A stretch of DNA of 64,000 bases, from the NCBI RefSeq assembly GCF_947503375.1, contig NZ_CANNDQ010000004.1, forward strand, positions 186,001 to 250,000. Direction: 5' to 3'. This stretch comes from an uncultured Psychroserpens sp. (lineage in GTDB: Bacteria > Bacteroidota > Bacteroidia > Flavobacteriales > Flavobacteriaceae). Both the position numbers and the translations under genes were made by a program. Shown here piece by piece: positions 7,615 to 16,395 of the stretch; position 1 is the first letter of the stretch, and every line of letters begins with the position of its first letter. The notes under the pieces are model-generated. The model saw nothing but the letters and a program-made list of their open reading frames with translations. It was not told the DNA's origin and ran no database searches.

Positions 7615-9816
7615 TTAATTAGCTACCTCACTCATGAACTTAATACGATAGAGCCGAAGTTCTTCATCCTCATAATCGCCATCGAATTCTTCTACAGCTT
7701 CAGATATTTTATCAGTTTCAGATTCCATAAAATACTCATAAATTTCTTCTTGTTGGTCTTCATCAAGAATTTCGTCTATCCAATAGTCAATATTAAGTTT
7801 AGTTCCTGAAAAAACAATCGCTTCCATTTCCTTAATAAAGTCAGCCATACTCATACCTTTAGAAGATGCAATATCATCTAGCGGTAACTTTCTATCTACA
7901 TTTTGAATTATATAAAGTTTTATAGCAGAATTTGAACCTGTACTCTTTACAACAAAATCGTCTGGTCTCATGATGTCATTTTCTTCAACATAATTAGAGA
8001 TGAGTTCAATGAAATCTTTACCGTATTTTTTTGCTTTACCATCACCTACACCATGAACATTACTAAGTTCTTCCATAGTGATTGGATATTTTAATGCCAT
8101 GTCTTCTAGAGATGGGTCCTGAAAGATCACAAATGGTGGTATGCCTAACTTTTTAGCATTACGCTTCCTCAAATCTTTTAGCATTCCCATGAGCTTTTCA
8201 TCTGCGACACCTCCTCCTCCTTTAGCAGCAGTAACGATACTATCATCTGACGTTTCATCAAAGACATGGTCTTCAGTCATCATAAAAGACTTAGGCGATT
8301 TTAGAAAGTCATGACCACCAGCAGACAACCTAAGTACACCATAAGTTTCAATATCTTTTTTTAAATACCCAGCAACCAATACTTGTCTGATAAGTGCCAT
8401 CCAAAAACGCTTATCTTTATCCTTTCCTATTCCAAAAAATGGCTGAGTATCTGTTTTATGAGAAGAGATTAAAGCATTTGAAGTTCCAACTAAAACATTG
8501 ACCAAGTCTTTTGATTTGTACTTCTCATTAGTTTTGTTAACAGTATCTAATAATGTTACCACTTCATCTTTTGCTTCATGTTGTTTCTTAGGGTTTCGAA
8601 CATTGTCATCCATATCTCCACCTTCACCTGTTTCATTATCAAATGCCTCTCCGAAGTAATGCAAAATAAATTTTCGTCTAGAAACAGAGCTTTCAGCAAA
8701 TGCTACTACTTCTTGTAGTAACGCATGACCAATTTCTTGTTCAGCAACAGGTTTACCAGACATAAATTTCTCTAGTTTCTCAATATCTTTATAGGCATAG
8801 TATGCTAAACAATGGCCTTCTCCTCCATCTCGACCTGCTCTTCCAGTTTCTTGATAATAGCTTTCAATACTTTTAGGCATATCATGATGTATTACAAAAC
8901 GTACATCTGGTTTATCTATTCCCATACCAAATGCAATTGTAGCTACAACAACATCTGCATCTTCCATTAAAAACATATCTTGATGCTTTACCCTAGTTTT
9001 TGGGTCTAAACCTGCATGATAAGGTACCGCATTTATACCATTGACTTGAAGTACCTGAGCTAATTCCTCAACACGTTTTCTACTCAAACAGTATACAATT
9101 CCAGATTTACCTTCATTTTGTTTAATAAATCGAATAATATCTGAATCTACATTTTTAGTCTTTGGTCGTATTTCATAATATAAATTAGGTCTATTAAAAG
9201 AAGCCTTATATGTTTTAGCATTCGTTATATCTAAGCTTTTTAAAATATCTTCTTGAACTTTAGGCGTTGCTGTGGCTGTTAACCCAATTATTGGAATATT
9301 ATCTCCAATACGTTTAATAATATGTCTTAAGTTTCTATACTCTGGTCTGAAATCGTGTCCCCATTCACTAATACAATGCGCCTCATCAACTGCCATGAAA
9401 GAAATTGTAACGGTTCTAAGAAATTCTACGTATTCTTCTTTGGTTAATGATTCAGGAGCAACATACAGCAACTTGGTTACACCATTAGTAATATCTTCTT
9501 TTACACGTTTGACTTCAGTTTTGTTAAGTGAAGAGTTTAGTACATGAGCAACACCTTCTTCATTTGAAACACCTCTTATAGCATCAACTTGATTTTTCAT
9601 TAACGCAATTAAAGGAGATACTATAATTGCGGTACCATCTTTTATTAAAGCAGGAAGTTGATAACATAATGATTTACCACCTCCTGTTGGCATTATAACA
9701 AATACATTATCACCTTCAACAACACTTTTTATAACACTTTCTTGAAGCCCTTTAAATTTTGAAAAACCAAAGTATTGTTTGAGTGCAGAATGTATGTCAA
9801 TTTCTTTTATACTCAT
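7615..9816 (-). CDS. recQ: ATP-dependent DNA helicase RecQ
   Basis: RecQ is a superfamily 2 3'-5' helicase for recombination and fork repair. Walker A MPTGGGKSL is at residues 42-50, the DEAH box at 144-147, and the helicase C domain carries the QETGRAGRDG motif VI. The zinc-binding region lacks an obvious four-cysteine pattern, since few Cys are present there. An HRDC-like region follows (around LRKRNAKKLGIPPFVIF). At 733 residues it is longer than the E. coli enzyme (about 610), with an acidic C-terminal extension (EDQQEEIYEYFMESETD). It overlaps no neighbour and has its own TTG-N19-TATCTTTA promoter. Confidence 0.96.
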   Translation of the reverse strand: MSIKEIDIHSALKQYFGFSKFKGLQESVIKSVVEGDNVFVIMPTGGGKSLCYQLPALIKDGTAIIVSPLIALMKNQVDAIRGVSNEEGVAHVLNSSLNKTEVKRVKEDITNGVTKLLYVAPESLTKEEYVEFLRTVTISFMAVDEAHCISEWGHDFRPEYRNLRHIIKRIGDNIPIIGLTATATPKVQEDILKSLDITNAKTYKASFNRPNLYYEIRPKTKNVDSDIIRFIKQNEGKSGIVYCLSRKRVEELAQVLQVNGINAVPYHAGLDPKTRVKHQDMFLMEDADVVVATIAFGMGIDKPDVRFVIHHDMPKSIESYYQETGRAGRDGGEGHCLAYYAYKDIEKLEKFMSGKPVAEQEIGHALLQEVVAFAESSVSRRKFILHYFGEAFDNETGEGGDMDDNVRNPKKQHEAKDEVVTLLDTVNKTNEKYKSKDLVNVLVGTSNALISSHKTDTQPFFGIGKDKDKRFWMALIRQVLVAGYLKKDIETYGVLRLSAGGHDFLKSPKSFMMTEDHVFDETSDDSIVTAAKGGGGVADEKLMGMLKDLRKRNAKKLGIPPFVIFQDPSLEDMALKYPITMEELSNVHGVGDGKAKKYGKDFIELISNYVEENDIMRPDDFVVKSTGSNSAIKLYIIQNVDRKLPLDDIASSKGMSMADFIKEMEAIVFSGTKLNIDYWIDEILDEDQQEEIYEYFMESETDKISEAVEEFDGDYEDEELRLYRIKFMSEVAN

Positions 9817-9838
9817 TAATCCCTATTAGTATTTTTGA

Positions 9839-9846
9839 TACATTTG
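9839..9846 (+). promoter_or_regulatory. Candidate -7 promoter element for kdsD
   Basis: TACATTTG is a perfect TAnnTTTG match 57 bases before the kdsD start. The -33 position reads TTA. It lies next to the opposite-facing recQ promoter at 9855-9884, so the two transcripts would start only a few bases apart. Confidence 0.42.
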
Positions 9847-9854
9847 CATAAGAC

Positions 9855-9884
9855 TAAAGATAACAATTTCTTTAAACCCGTCAA
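9855..9884 (-). promoter_or_regulatory. Candidate recQ promoter (TTG-N19-TATCTTTA)
   Basis: On the minus strand a TTG (9882-9884) and TATCTTTA (9855-9862) are separated by exactly 19 bases, matching the Bacteroidetes -33/-7 layout with one mismatch in the last base. It lies 39 bases before the recQ start. Confidence 0.55.
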
Positions 9885-9902
9885 ACTCAAAAAAATTAAA
9901 TT

Positions 9903-10868
9903 TTGAACAGTATACAATCTATCCTTGATACCGCAAAAAAAACCATAGATTTAGAACGAGATGCTATTGCAAATTTGAGCCAATTACTAACCGATGATTT
10001 TGCAAATGCTGTATCGCTTATTTATAATTCTAAAGGGCGAGTTGTTATAACTGGAATAGGAAAAAGTGCTATTATAGCAAATAAAATTGTTGCAACTTTG
10101 AACTCCACCGGAACACCATCTGTCTTTATGCATGCTGCAGATGCAATTCATGGCGATTTAGGATTAATTCTAGAAGACGATGTTGTCATATGTATTTCAA
10201 AAAGTGGAAATACTCCAGAGATCAAAGTTTTAGTTCCGTTAATAAAGAATGCGAAAAATAAAATGATTGCCATTACTGGAAATGACAATTCTTTTTTAGC
10301 ACAACAGGCAGATTTTATTTTAAATGCTTATGTAGAACAAGAAGCCTGCCCAAATAATTTGGCTCCAACAACTAGTACTACTGCGCAATTGGTTATTGGA
10401 GATGCACTTGCGGTTTGTTTACTTGAACTTCGCGGTTTTTCTAGTAAGGACTTTGCAAAATATCATCCTGGTGGCGCTCTAGGTAAACGTTTATATTTAA
10501 GAGTGAGTGATTTATCATCTGTAAATGAAAAGCCAAAAGTAGACCTCAATACATCTGCAAAAGATGTTATTGTAGAAATATCAGAAAAGATGCTTGGTGT
10601 TACTGCTGTTGTTGATAACAATAAAATAGCTGGTATAATTACCGATGGAGATTTAAGACGTATGCTTACCAAAAACGAAGCTTTTATTCACTTAACAGCA
10701 AAAGATATTATGAGTAACAACCCAAAACGAATTGATGAAGACGCTATGGCTATTGATGCTATGGAGCTGATGGAAACACATGGGATTTCACAATTACTTG
10801 TAGAAAAAAATGGTAATTATGCTGGTGTTATCCATATTCACGATTTAATCAAAGAAGGTATTATATAA
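9903..10868 (+). CDS. kdsD: Arabinose-5-phosphate isomerase (KpsF/GutQ/KdsD family)
   Basis: The enzyme converts ribulose-5-phosphate to arabinose-5-phosphate, the first step towards Kdo for lipopolysaccharide. It has an SIS domain (about residues 35-170, with GIGKSAIIANK near 50 and SKSGNTPE near 100), then two CBS domains (about 205-260 and 270-320, DIMSNNP and ISQLLV). The length of 321 is typical. The start is a TTG codon (MNSIQSIL). It overlaps the tatC start by one base (TAATG), heading a run kdsD-tatC-AhpD-like-lptB. Confidence 0.95.
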   Translation: MNSIQSILDTAKKTIDLERDAIANLSQLLTDDFANAVSLIYNSKGRVVITGIGKSAIIANKIVATLNSTGTPSVFMHAADAIHGDLGLILEDDVVICISKSGNTPEIKVLVPLIKNAKNKMIAITGNDNSFLAQQADFILNAYVEQEACPNNLAPTTSTTAQLVIGDALAVCLLELRGFSSKDFAKYHPGGALGKRLYLRVSDLSSVNEKPKVDLNTSAKDVIVEISEKMLGVTAVVDNNKIAGIITDGDLRRMLTKNEAFIHLTAKDIMSNNPKRIDEDAMAIDAMELMETHGISQLLVEKNGNYAGVIHIHDLIKEGII

Positions 10869-11695
10869 TGGCGAAAAAAAGTACCGATGAGATGTCGTTT
10901 TTAGATCATCTTGAAGACTTAAGGTGGCACTTGATACGTATGACAATTGCAATTTTGATTTGTGCTACTATAGCTTTCATTTTTAGTGGATTCATTTTTG
11001 AACATATTGTTTTTGCACCAAAACGAATGGATTTTCCAACCTATAAATGGCTATGCAAAGCGTCGCAATTTATTGGTATTAATGACACTACTTTTTGTGC
11101 TGCCGAATTCCCCTTTAAAATTCAAAGTAGAACGATGGCTGGACAGTTTTCAGCAGATATATGGACATCTATTTATGCTGGTTTTGTTTTAGCTTTTCCA
11201 TATGTTATCTATCAATTCTGGAGTTTCATAAGTCCAGGACTACATCATAATGAGCGAAAGCATTCAAGAGGTTTTATCTTTATTACTTCATTATTATTCT
11301 TTATTGGTGTTTTATTTGGTTATTATATTGTTACACCTTTATCTATAAACTTCCTTGCAAATTATAGTGTGAGTGTTGAGGTCTCTAATGAATTCGATCT
11401 AAGTTCCTTTATATCAACAGTACGATCATCTTGTTTAGCATCTGGATTAGTTTTTGAGTTACCAATTATTATCTATTTTCTAACCAAAATAGGATTAGTC
11501 ACACCTCAAATCATGAAGAAATATCGAAAATTTGCTTTAGTAATTGTATTAATTATCTCTGCAATTATTACACCACCTGACTTGGCAAGCCAAATTATTG
11601 TTGCCATTCCTATTTTAATTTTATATCAAGTAAGTATTTATATTTCTAAAGTGGTTGTTCGCAACCAGAATAAAAAACAAAAAGTCCATGTCTGA
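10868..11695 (+). CDS. tatC: Twin-arginine translocase subunit TatC
   Basis: TatC is the receptor for twin-arginine signal peptides in the inner membrane. The N-terminal motif MSFLDHLEDLRWHLIR (about residues 9-24) is diagnostic, and six membrane segments follow, including FAFPYVIYQFWSFISPGL-like text (LAFPYVIYQFWSFISPGL) in the second loop. A roughly 40-residue insertion between TM1 and the next segment (about residues 50-90) is typical of Bacteroidota TatC. No tatA or tatB is present in the window. It is translationally coupled to kdsD, and the next gene starts inside its 3' end. Confidence 0.96.
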   Translation: MAKKSTDEMSFLDHLEDLRWHLIRMTIAILICATIAFIFSGFIFEHIVFAPKRMDFPTYKWLCKASQFIGINDTTFCAAEFPFKIQSRTMAGQFSADIWTSIYAGFVLAFPYVIYQFWSFISPGLHHNERKHSRGFIFITSLLFFIGVLFGYYIVTPLSINFLANYSVSVEVSNEFDLSSFISTVRSSCLASGLVFELPIIIYFLTKIGLVTPQIMKKYRKFALVIVLIISAIITPPDLASQIIVAIPILILYQVSIYISKVVVRNQNKKQKVHV

Positions 11696-12035
11696 TATCG
11701 TTTCCGAATTTAACGCATACCGTTCAAAAATGAACGATGCAATCCTAGAAGATAACAATAAAATTATCAAACGTATTTTTAACCTAGACACCAATGCGTT
11801 TACTGAAGGTGTCCTAGATAAAAAAACTAAAGAATTATTAGGCCTGGTAGCCTCTACTGTGCTACGATGTGACGACTGTATTAAGTATCATCTTCAATCA
11901 AGCTATGATGAAGGATTAAACAAAGAAGAAGTTGTTGAAGCATTAAGTATTGCTACTTTGATAGGCGGAACAATTGTTATTCCGCATTTACGAAAAGCCT
12001 ATGAATATTGGGATGCACTTGAAAGTGAGCGTTAA
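11688..12035 (+). CDS. AhpD-like / carboxymuconolactone decarboxylase family protein
   Basis: The 115-residue all-helical protein carries RCDDCIKYHL with C61-x-x-C64 and H68, the redox-active CxxC...H motif of AhpD-like peroxidase partners. I chose ATG 11688 (MSDIVSEFNAYR), which overlaps the tatC stop by eight bases; the open frame extends further upstream to 11655, but that would place the start deep inside tatC. It lies between tatC and lptB, a position common in flavobacterial genomes. A thiol-disulfide or peroxide-defence role is inferred from the motif. Confidence 0.9.
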   Translation: MSDIVSEFNAYRSKMNDAILEDNNKIIKRIFNLDTNAFTEGVLDKKTKELLGLVASTVLRCDDCIKYHLQSSYDEGLNKEEVVEALSIATLIGGTIVIPHLRKAYEYWDALESER

Positions 12036-12088
12036 ACTTTTAATAAATAAAAAAGCGAGTCATTGTTAATTTGCTATTTTAGCAGCAT

Positions 12089-12832
12089 ATGAAAAAATTA
12101 AGAGCCGATAATTTAATGAAAGCCTATAACGGCAGAAAAGTCGTTAAAGACGTGTCTTTAGAAGTCAATCAAGGCGAGATCGTAGGTTTATTAGGTCCAA
12201 ATGGTGCTGGTAAAACCACTTCATTTTACATGATTGTTGGACTCATAAAACCCAATGGCGGAAATATTTTCTTAGACAATACTGAAATTACCAGCTTCCC
12301 AATGTACAAACGTGCACAAAATGGTATTGGTTACTTGGCGCAAGAAGCCTCAGTTTTTAGGAAGTTAAGTATTGAAGATAATATTTTGAGTGTTCTACAA
12401 TTAACTAAGCTGAGTAAAAAAGAGCAGCAAGATAAGATGGAATCGCTCATAGAAGAATTTAGCTTAGGTCATATTCGTAAGAATCGAGGTGATCTACTCT
12501 CTGGAGGTGAACGTCGTCGTACGGAAATTGCTCGTGCCTTAGCTACAGATCCAGATTTTATTCTGCTTGATGAACCTTTTGCTGGTGTTGACCCAGTTGC
12601 TGTTGAAGATATTCAACGTATTATTGCGCAACTCACCAAGAAAAACATCGGCATTTTAATTACAGACCATAATGTACAGGAGACTTTAGCCATTACTGAC
12701 CGAACATATTTAATGTTTGAAGGTAGTATTCTAAAAGCTGGAAAACCTGAAGAATTGGCTAGTGATGAAATGGTACGTAAAGTGTACTTAGGTCAGAACT
12801 TTGAGCTACGAAAGAAAAAACTTCATTTCTAG
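12089..12832 (+). CDS. lptB: LPS export ABC transporter ATPase LptB
   Basis: LptB powers extraction of lipopolysaccharide from the inner membrane with LptF and LptG. Walker A GPNGAGKT is at residues 36-43, the signature is [15 protein letters not shown], and Walker B is [16 protein letters not shown], the characteristic LptB form. The length (247) fits. It follows the AhpD-like gene after 53 bases; TATTTTAG at about 12075 is a weak -7 candidate. Its neighbour kdsD also serves LPS synthesis. Confidence 0.96.
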   Translation: MKKLRADNLMKAYNGRKVVKDVSLEVNQGEIVGLLGPNGAGKTTSFYMIVGLIKPNGGNIFLDNTEITSFPMYKRAQNGIGYLAQEASVFRKLSIEDNILSVLQLTKLSKKEQQDKMESLIEEFSLGHIRKNRGDLLSGGERRRTEIARALATDPDFILLDEPFAGVDPVAVEDIQRIIAQLTKKNIGILITDHNVQETLAITDRTYLMFEGSILKAGKPEELASDEMVRKVYLGQNFELRKKKLHF

Positions 12833-12839
12833 CTTATAC

Positions 12840-13010
12840 CTAATCAAAACCAGATACGATTAAGGTTAGACCAATAACAGTTAAACAAACTACACCAATA
12901 TATAGCTTAATCATTCGATTAATCCTTTTTACTCTTGAATAGGTGAAGTAAAATATTCTAGCAGCAATTATGAGTACAACAAACCCTAAGATATTTTCAA
13001 AAATCCTCAT
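12840..13010 (-). CDS. Small two-helix membrane protein, 56 aa
   Basis: This short frame starts MRIFENILGFVV and ends in VSGFD. Two hydrophobic helices (about residues 6-24 and 36-53) flank a basic loop (SRVKRINRMIK), giving a hairpin topology. The ATG lies four bases after the stop of the LURP-one-like gene on the same strand and is preceded by GAGG. Coding periodicity looks right and it fills the otherwise unexplained space before lptB. No function can be assigned; it may act with the upstream LURP-one or TerC genes. Confidence 0.6.
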   Translation of the reverse strand: MRIFENILGFVVLIIAARIFYFTYSRVKRINRMIKLYIGVVCLTVIGLTLIVSGFD

Positions 13011-13014
13011 CAAA

Positions 13015-13611
13015 TTAACCTCTACGTCGCTCTAACAATACCATCATCATAAAACTTAGAATAATACGTTCGTCATCATCATTATCAATAGGTTTAAGCT
13101 TAGATAGTTTAAATTTTCTACCAAAAAAAGAAGCCTCCTTTTTCAATTGGCAAACTGCTTGACCTTTCAAATCTGTTACAGTATAACTTGGGTTGAATAA
13201 ATAGCCTGTAAATCCACCAATGATGGGAAGCTGCCCTAAAACTGAATCTAGCACCTTTACCCAAGCATTATCTTCTCTAATGTGGTATTGTAGTTTTTGA
13301 TGTTGGTCTATGATTTCGTAGTGTGCCTTCCAAATTGAAGCCCAACCCTTTCGAGCTATCTTTCCAAGTTCTTTCCCACTAGCATCTTTCATACTATAAG
13401 CTGCAGAAAAATCAATCCACTTATCGGCATTAATCTTATGGGTCAAATTATGTTTTGTCTCATCTTGATAAATACTAATATCTTCTTTAAGTTTAAACAT
13501 TTTCTGCTTTACATAGGCTACTGTTTTACCAGAGTTATCTTTGGCTGTAAAGTCGTTAGATAATGTCGTTACATGAAATGTAAAACTAATTGGGAATTGT
13601 AGATGTTTCAT
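13015..13611 (-). CDS. LURP-one / phospholipid-scramblase-like protein
   Basis: The 198 residues show the tubby-like beta-barrel pattern of LURP-one-related and scramblase-related proteins: repeated strands such as FTAKDNSGKTVAYVKQKMFKL, AYSMKDASGKELGKIARKG and YTVTDLKGQAVCQLKKEAS, each a D-x-x-G turn between strands. No signal peptide is visible. The C-terminus ends in a short hydrophobic, Met-rich stretch and Arg residues (MMMVLLERRRG). Bacterial members have unclear roles. It is downstream of the terC-like gene with an 18-base gap. Confidence 0.75.
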   Translation of the reverse strand: MKHLQFPISFTFHVTTLSNDFTAKDNSGKTVAYVKQKMFKLKEDISIYQDETKHNLTHKINADKWIDFSAAYSMKDASGKELGKIARKGWASIWKAHYEIIDQHQKLQYHIREDNAWVKVLDSVLGQLPIIGGFTGYLFNPSYTVTDLKGQAVCQLKKEASFFGRKFKLSKLKPIDNDDDERIILSFMMMVLLERRRG

Positions 13612-13629
13612 TTGTTTAGTTTAAGTTAG

Positions 13630-14436
13630 TTAGTGCTTTCCGTTTTCTTTTTCAGCCAATATTTTCCTTTGATAGCGTCCTTGAACTATATCTGTAACAA
13701 CTAAAATGGCAATTACGAAATAGAATGTTGTTTTACTCATTGGCACAATTTCATTCCCAAATATTTTCAAATGCGCCAAATGACCGCCTTCAGTGACTAA
13801 CATGATACCAACAATAAACAAAATGAAGAGACCAAGTACTTCATACATTCTATTTTTGGCTAAAAATTCAGAAATTTTATCAGCTAACAACAACATTAAT
13901 AGTCCACTAACAACTATAGCAATAGCCATTACTATAAATGCCGTAGTTGAATTTTCAATATCGCTAGTTAAGCCAATAGCAGCTAGGATAGAATCAAATG
14001 AAAACACTAAATTCATAATAACAATACTTGTAATGACTGCGTTAGCAGTTTTTCTACTTTTTTGATCTCCATCAATAACTTCATTTAAATCTTTTTTCCC
14101 AATCATATGCCATATTTCTTTTATTGCTGTATAAATAATGAAAGCCCCTCCAGCTAAAACAATTATACTATGACCGTTAAAAGCAAAAACTAAAATATCT
14201 CCAAGTTGACCTGTTAGCCAAGAAAAAGGCTCTTGAAAAAAGTCTATAATAGATACCAGTACGAATAGTAAAACTATCCTAAGTATTATAGCAATCAAAA
14301 TACCTATTTTGCGTACGCGTTTTTGATCTGACAAAGGTGCTTTTTTAGATTCAAGAGAAATGTAAAGTAGGTTATCAAACCCTAACACAGCTTGTAGCAT
14401 CACTAACATCAATAGTGTGAAAATTATTTCTAACAT
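13630..14436 (-). CDS. TerC family integral membrane protein
   Basis: The 268-residue protein has about seven membrane helices and the conserved acidic membrane motifs GFDNLLYISL (about 19-28) and FSFDSILAAIG (about 145-155) found in TerC/Alx proteins. Family members are linked to manganese export and metal loading of secreted proteins. A true tellurite operon is absent, so the general family name is safer. It lies in a minus-strand run with pssA upstream (10-base gap) and the LURP-one-like gene downstream. Confidence 0.92.
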   Translation of the reverse strand: MLEIIFTLLMLVMLQAVLGFDNLLYISLESKKAPLSDQKRVRKIGILIAIILRIVLLFVLVSIIDFFQEPFSWLTGQLGDILVFAFNGHSIIVLAGGAFIIYTAIKEIWHMIGKKDLNEVIDGDQKSRKTANAVITSIVIMNLVFSFDSILAAIGLTSDIENSTTAFIVMAIAIVVSGLLMLLLADKISEFLAKNRMYEVLGLFILFIVGIMLVTEGGHLAHLKIFGNEIVPMSKTTFYFVIAILVVTDIVQGRYQRKILAEKENGKH

Positions 14437-14445
14437 GTTATAAAA

Positions 14446-15201
14446 TTATCTGGTGGTTGTATTCTTAAGTAATGATAATATGATGTAAACTAAAATAATC
14501 AATGGTATTGCAATAAAATGAAATAGCACCATAAACAGTATACTTAAAAGTATGAGTATGTATCTAAATTTATTATCGTTAAAACTATAATTCTTAAACT
14601 TTAAAGCAAAAAGCTTAATATTAGAGTTTAACAAATAGCAGCTTACTAGTGTTAATGCTATTAAAAACCATTGGTTTAAAATTAACGAATTGAATAGATC
14701 ATTATGTTGAAACTCCATAATTAGTGGTAATGACAAAATAAGCAACGTATTTGCTGGTGTTGGTAGGCCTTTAAAATAAGCTTGTTGATCTTCATCTATA
14801 TTAAATTTTGCTAGGCGATAAGCAGAAGCTAGAGTAATACACAAGCCTACCAAGGCTAAAGGTGCCAATCGTAAGCCATACCAATGTGTTGTTGATGTCC
14901 AGTCATCAATATGCATAGAATCTGGTGCATGAATACTTATAGAGATTAACTTGAACATGATAATTCCTGGCACCAATCCACTGGTAATCATGTCTGCCAA
15001 TGAGTCTAATTGAATACCCAAATCACTTTGTACGTTAAGTTTTCTTGCTAATAAACCATCAAAAAAGTCAAAGAAAATACCAAGAAATACAAATATCGTT
15101 GCTGCTATGAAGTTGTTATTGACCGCGAAAATAACTGCGATACTTCCGCAGAACAAATTGAGAAGTGTTACCAAATTAGGAATGTATCTTTTTATAGACA
15201 T
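14446..15201 (-). CDS. pssA: CDP-diacylglycerol-serine O-phosphatidyltransferase
   Basis: The enzyme makes phosphatidylserine, precursor of phosphatidylethanolamine, in the inner membrane. The CDP-alcohol phosphotransferase motif DGxxAR(x)8GxxxDxxxD is intact, at residues D48, G49, A52, R53, G62, D66 and D70. About seven membrane helices follow. I chose the ATG at 15201 (MSIKRYIPNLVTLLN), the usual N-terminus, over an upstream start at 15228 that would add nine atypical residues. A TTG-N21-TATTTTTA element lies 16 bases upstream of the chosen start and includes the alternative start, supporting the choice. Confidence 0.95.
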   Translation of the reverse strand: MSIKRYIPNLVTLLNLFCGSIAVIFAVNNNFIAATIFVFLGIFFDFFDGLLARKLNVQSDLGIQLDSLADMITSGLVPGIIMFKLISISIHAPDSMHIDDWTSTTHWYGLRLAPLALVGLCITLASAYRLAKFNIDEDQQAYFKGLPTPANTLLILSLPLIMEFQHNDLFNSLILNQWFLIALTLVSCYLLNSNIKLFALKFKNYSFNDNKFRYILILLSILFMVLFHFIAIPLIILVYIILSLLKNTTTR

Positions 15202-15216
15202 GCAGTAAGATTTGTG

Positions 15217-15248
15217 TAAAAATAGCAAACTATTTTAGACTTATACAA
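15217..15248 (-). promoter_or_regulatory. Candidate pssA operon promoter
   Basis: On the minus strand TTG (15246-15248) precedes TATTTTTA (15217-15224) by 21 bases, a near match to the Bacteroidetes consensus. The spacing to the start is short, which is common here. Confidence 0.4.
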
Positions 15249-15301
15249 GACTAAGGCAATATCTACTTTAATTTACAGTTTAATAGATGAAAAATATTAT
15301 G

Positions 15302-15309
15302 CATCTTTG
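15302..15309 (+). promoter_or_regulatory. Weak -7 promoter candidate for the PorV-like gene
   Basis: CATCTTTG matches seven of eight positions of TAnnTTTG. It is only about 15 bases before the start codon and has no clear -33 TTG. Confidence 0.25.
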
Positions 15310-15324
15310 TAAAAAATTTTGCTA

Positions 15325-16395
15325 TTGAAGAATTACATACTCATTGTTCTATCACTGTTTACGTTGTTAGGCTCTGCTCAAAACGCACGTAAATACTCTA
15401 ACGAGTTTTTAAATATAGGTGTTGATGCAGCCGCACTTGGAATGAGCAATTCTGTAGTTTCTCATACTGCAGATGTGAATTCAGGCTATTGGAATCCTGC
15501 AGGCTTAGTACATTTAGAGGACAATCAACTAGCCGCTTTACACTCCAGTTATTTTGCTAACATAGCTAATTATAATTATATCGCTTTTGCTAAGCCTTTA
15601 GACGATAGAAGTACGATTGCTGTTTCATTAATACGATTTGGTGTAGATGATATTTTAGACACAACTCAATTAATTGATGACCAAGGCAATATTAATTATG
15701 ATCGTGTGAGTTTATTTTCAACAGCAGACTATGCATTAACGTTTTCTTATGCAAGAGATTTACCAATTCCAGGGTTGAGTTATGGTGTTAATGCTAAAGT
15801 TGTTCGAAGAATTATAGGTGACTTTGCAAATTCTTGGGGTTTTGGACTAGACTTAGGTGTTCAGTTTGAATCTGATAACGACTGGAAATTCGGTATCATG
15901 GCAAGAGATATTACAACTACTTTTAACGCTTGGTCTTTTGATGACGATAAACTTGCTGATATTCAAAATGCAATTGAAGGTCAAAATCAAACCGTTCCTG
16001 AAAGTACAGAGCTCACCATACCTAAGTTGCAAATTGGAATGTCTAAAAAGTTCATATTCCATTATGATTATTCTTTATTAGCTTCGTTTGACCTTAATGT
16101 TAGATTTGAACAAAATAATGATATCATTTCCACATCTTTTGCAAGTGTAAACCCAGCCTTAGGATTTGAGTTTGGTTATACCGATTTGGTATTCTTAAGA
16201 GGTGGTGTTGGGAACTTTCAAAACGAGCTTCAAATAGATAATTCAGAAGATTTAACGTTTCAGCCAAGTTTAGGTCTTGGTTTTAAATATAAAGGGATAC
16301 AAATAGATTATGCATTCACCGATATTGGTGATCAAAGTGTAGCATTATATAGCAATGTGTTTTCTTTAAAGCTTGATTTTAGTATCTTTAGATAG
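15325..16395 (+). CDS. PorV/PorQ-family outer-membrane beta-barrel (PorV2-like)
   Basis: The protein has a signal peptide (LIVLSLFTLLGSAQ) and then GVDAAALGMSNSVVSHTADVNSGYWNPAGL, the N-terminal signature shared by PorV, PorQ and UPF0164 FadL-like barrels. The rest alternates like a barrel and ends in an aromatic strand (VFSLKLDFSIFR). PorV shuttles type IX secretion substrates at the outer membrane; this member resembles the second, PorV2-like, copy known in flavobacteria. The start is a TTG codon (MKNYILIV) at 15325; a TTG two codons upstream is an alternative. It overlaps the lnt start. Confidence 0.85.
   Translation: MKNYILIVLSLFTLLGSAQNARKYSNEFLNIGVDAAALGMSNSVVSHTADVNSGYWNPAGLVHLEDNQLAALHSSYFANIANYNYIAFAKPLDDRSTIAVSLIRFGVDDILDTTQLIDDQGNINYDRVSLFSTADYALTFSYARDLPIPGLSYGVNAKVVRRIIGDFANSWGFGLDLGVQFESDNDWKFGIMARDITTTFNAWSFDDDKLADIQNAIEGQNQTVPESTELTIPKLQIGMSKKFIFHYDYSLLASFDLNVRFEQNNDIISTSFASVNPALGFEFGYTDLVFLRGGVGNFQNELQIDNSEDLTFQPSLGLGFKYKGIQIDYAFTDIGDQSVALYSNVFSLKLDFSIFR

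Noticed and set aside
15202..15228. Longer N-terminus for PssA from 15228
   Set aside because: It would include a promoter-like TATTTTTA and adds residues not typical of the family; the start at 15201 gives MSIKRYIPNL.
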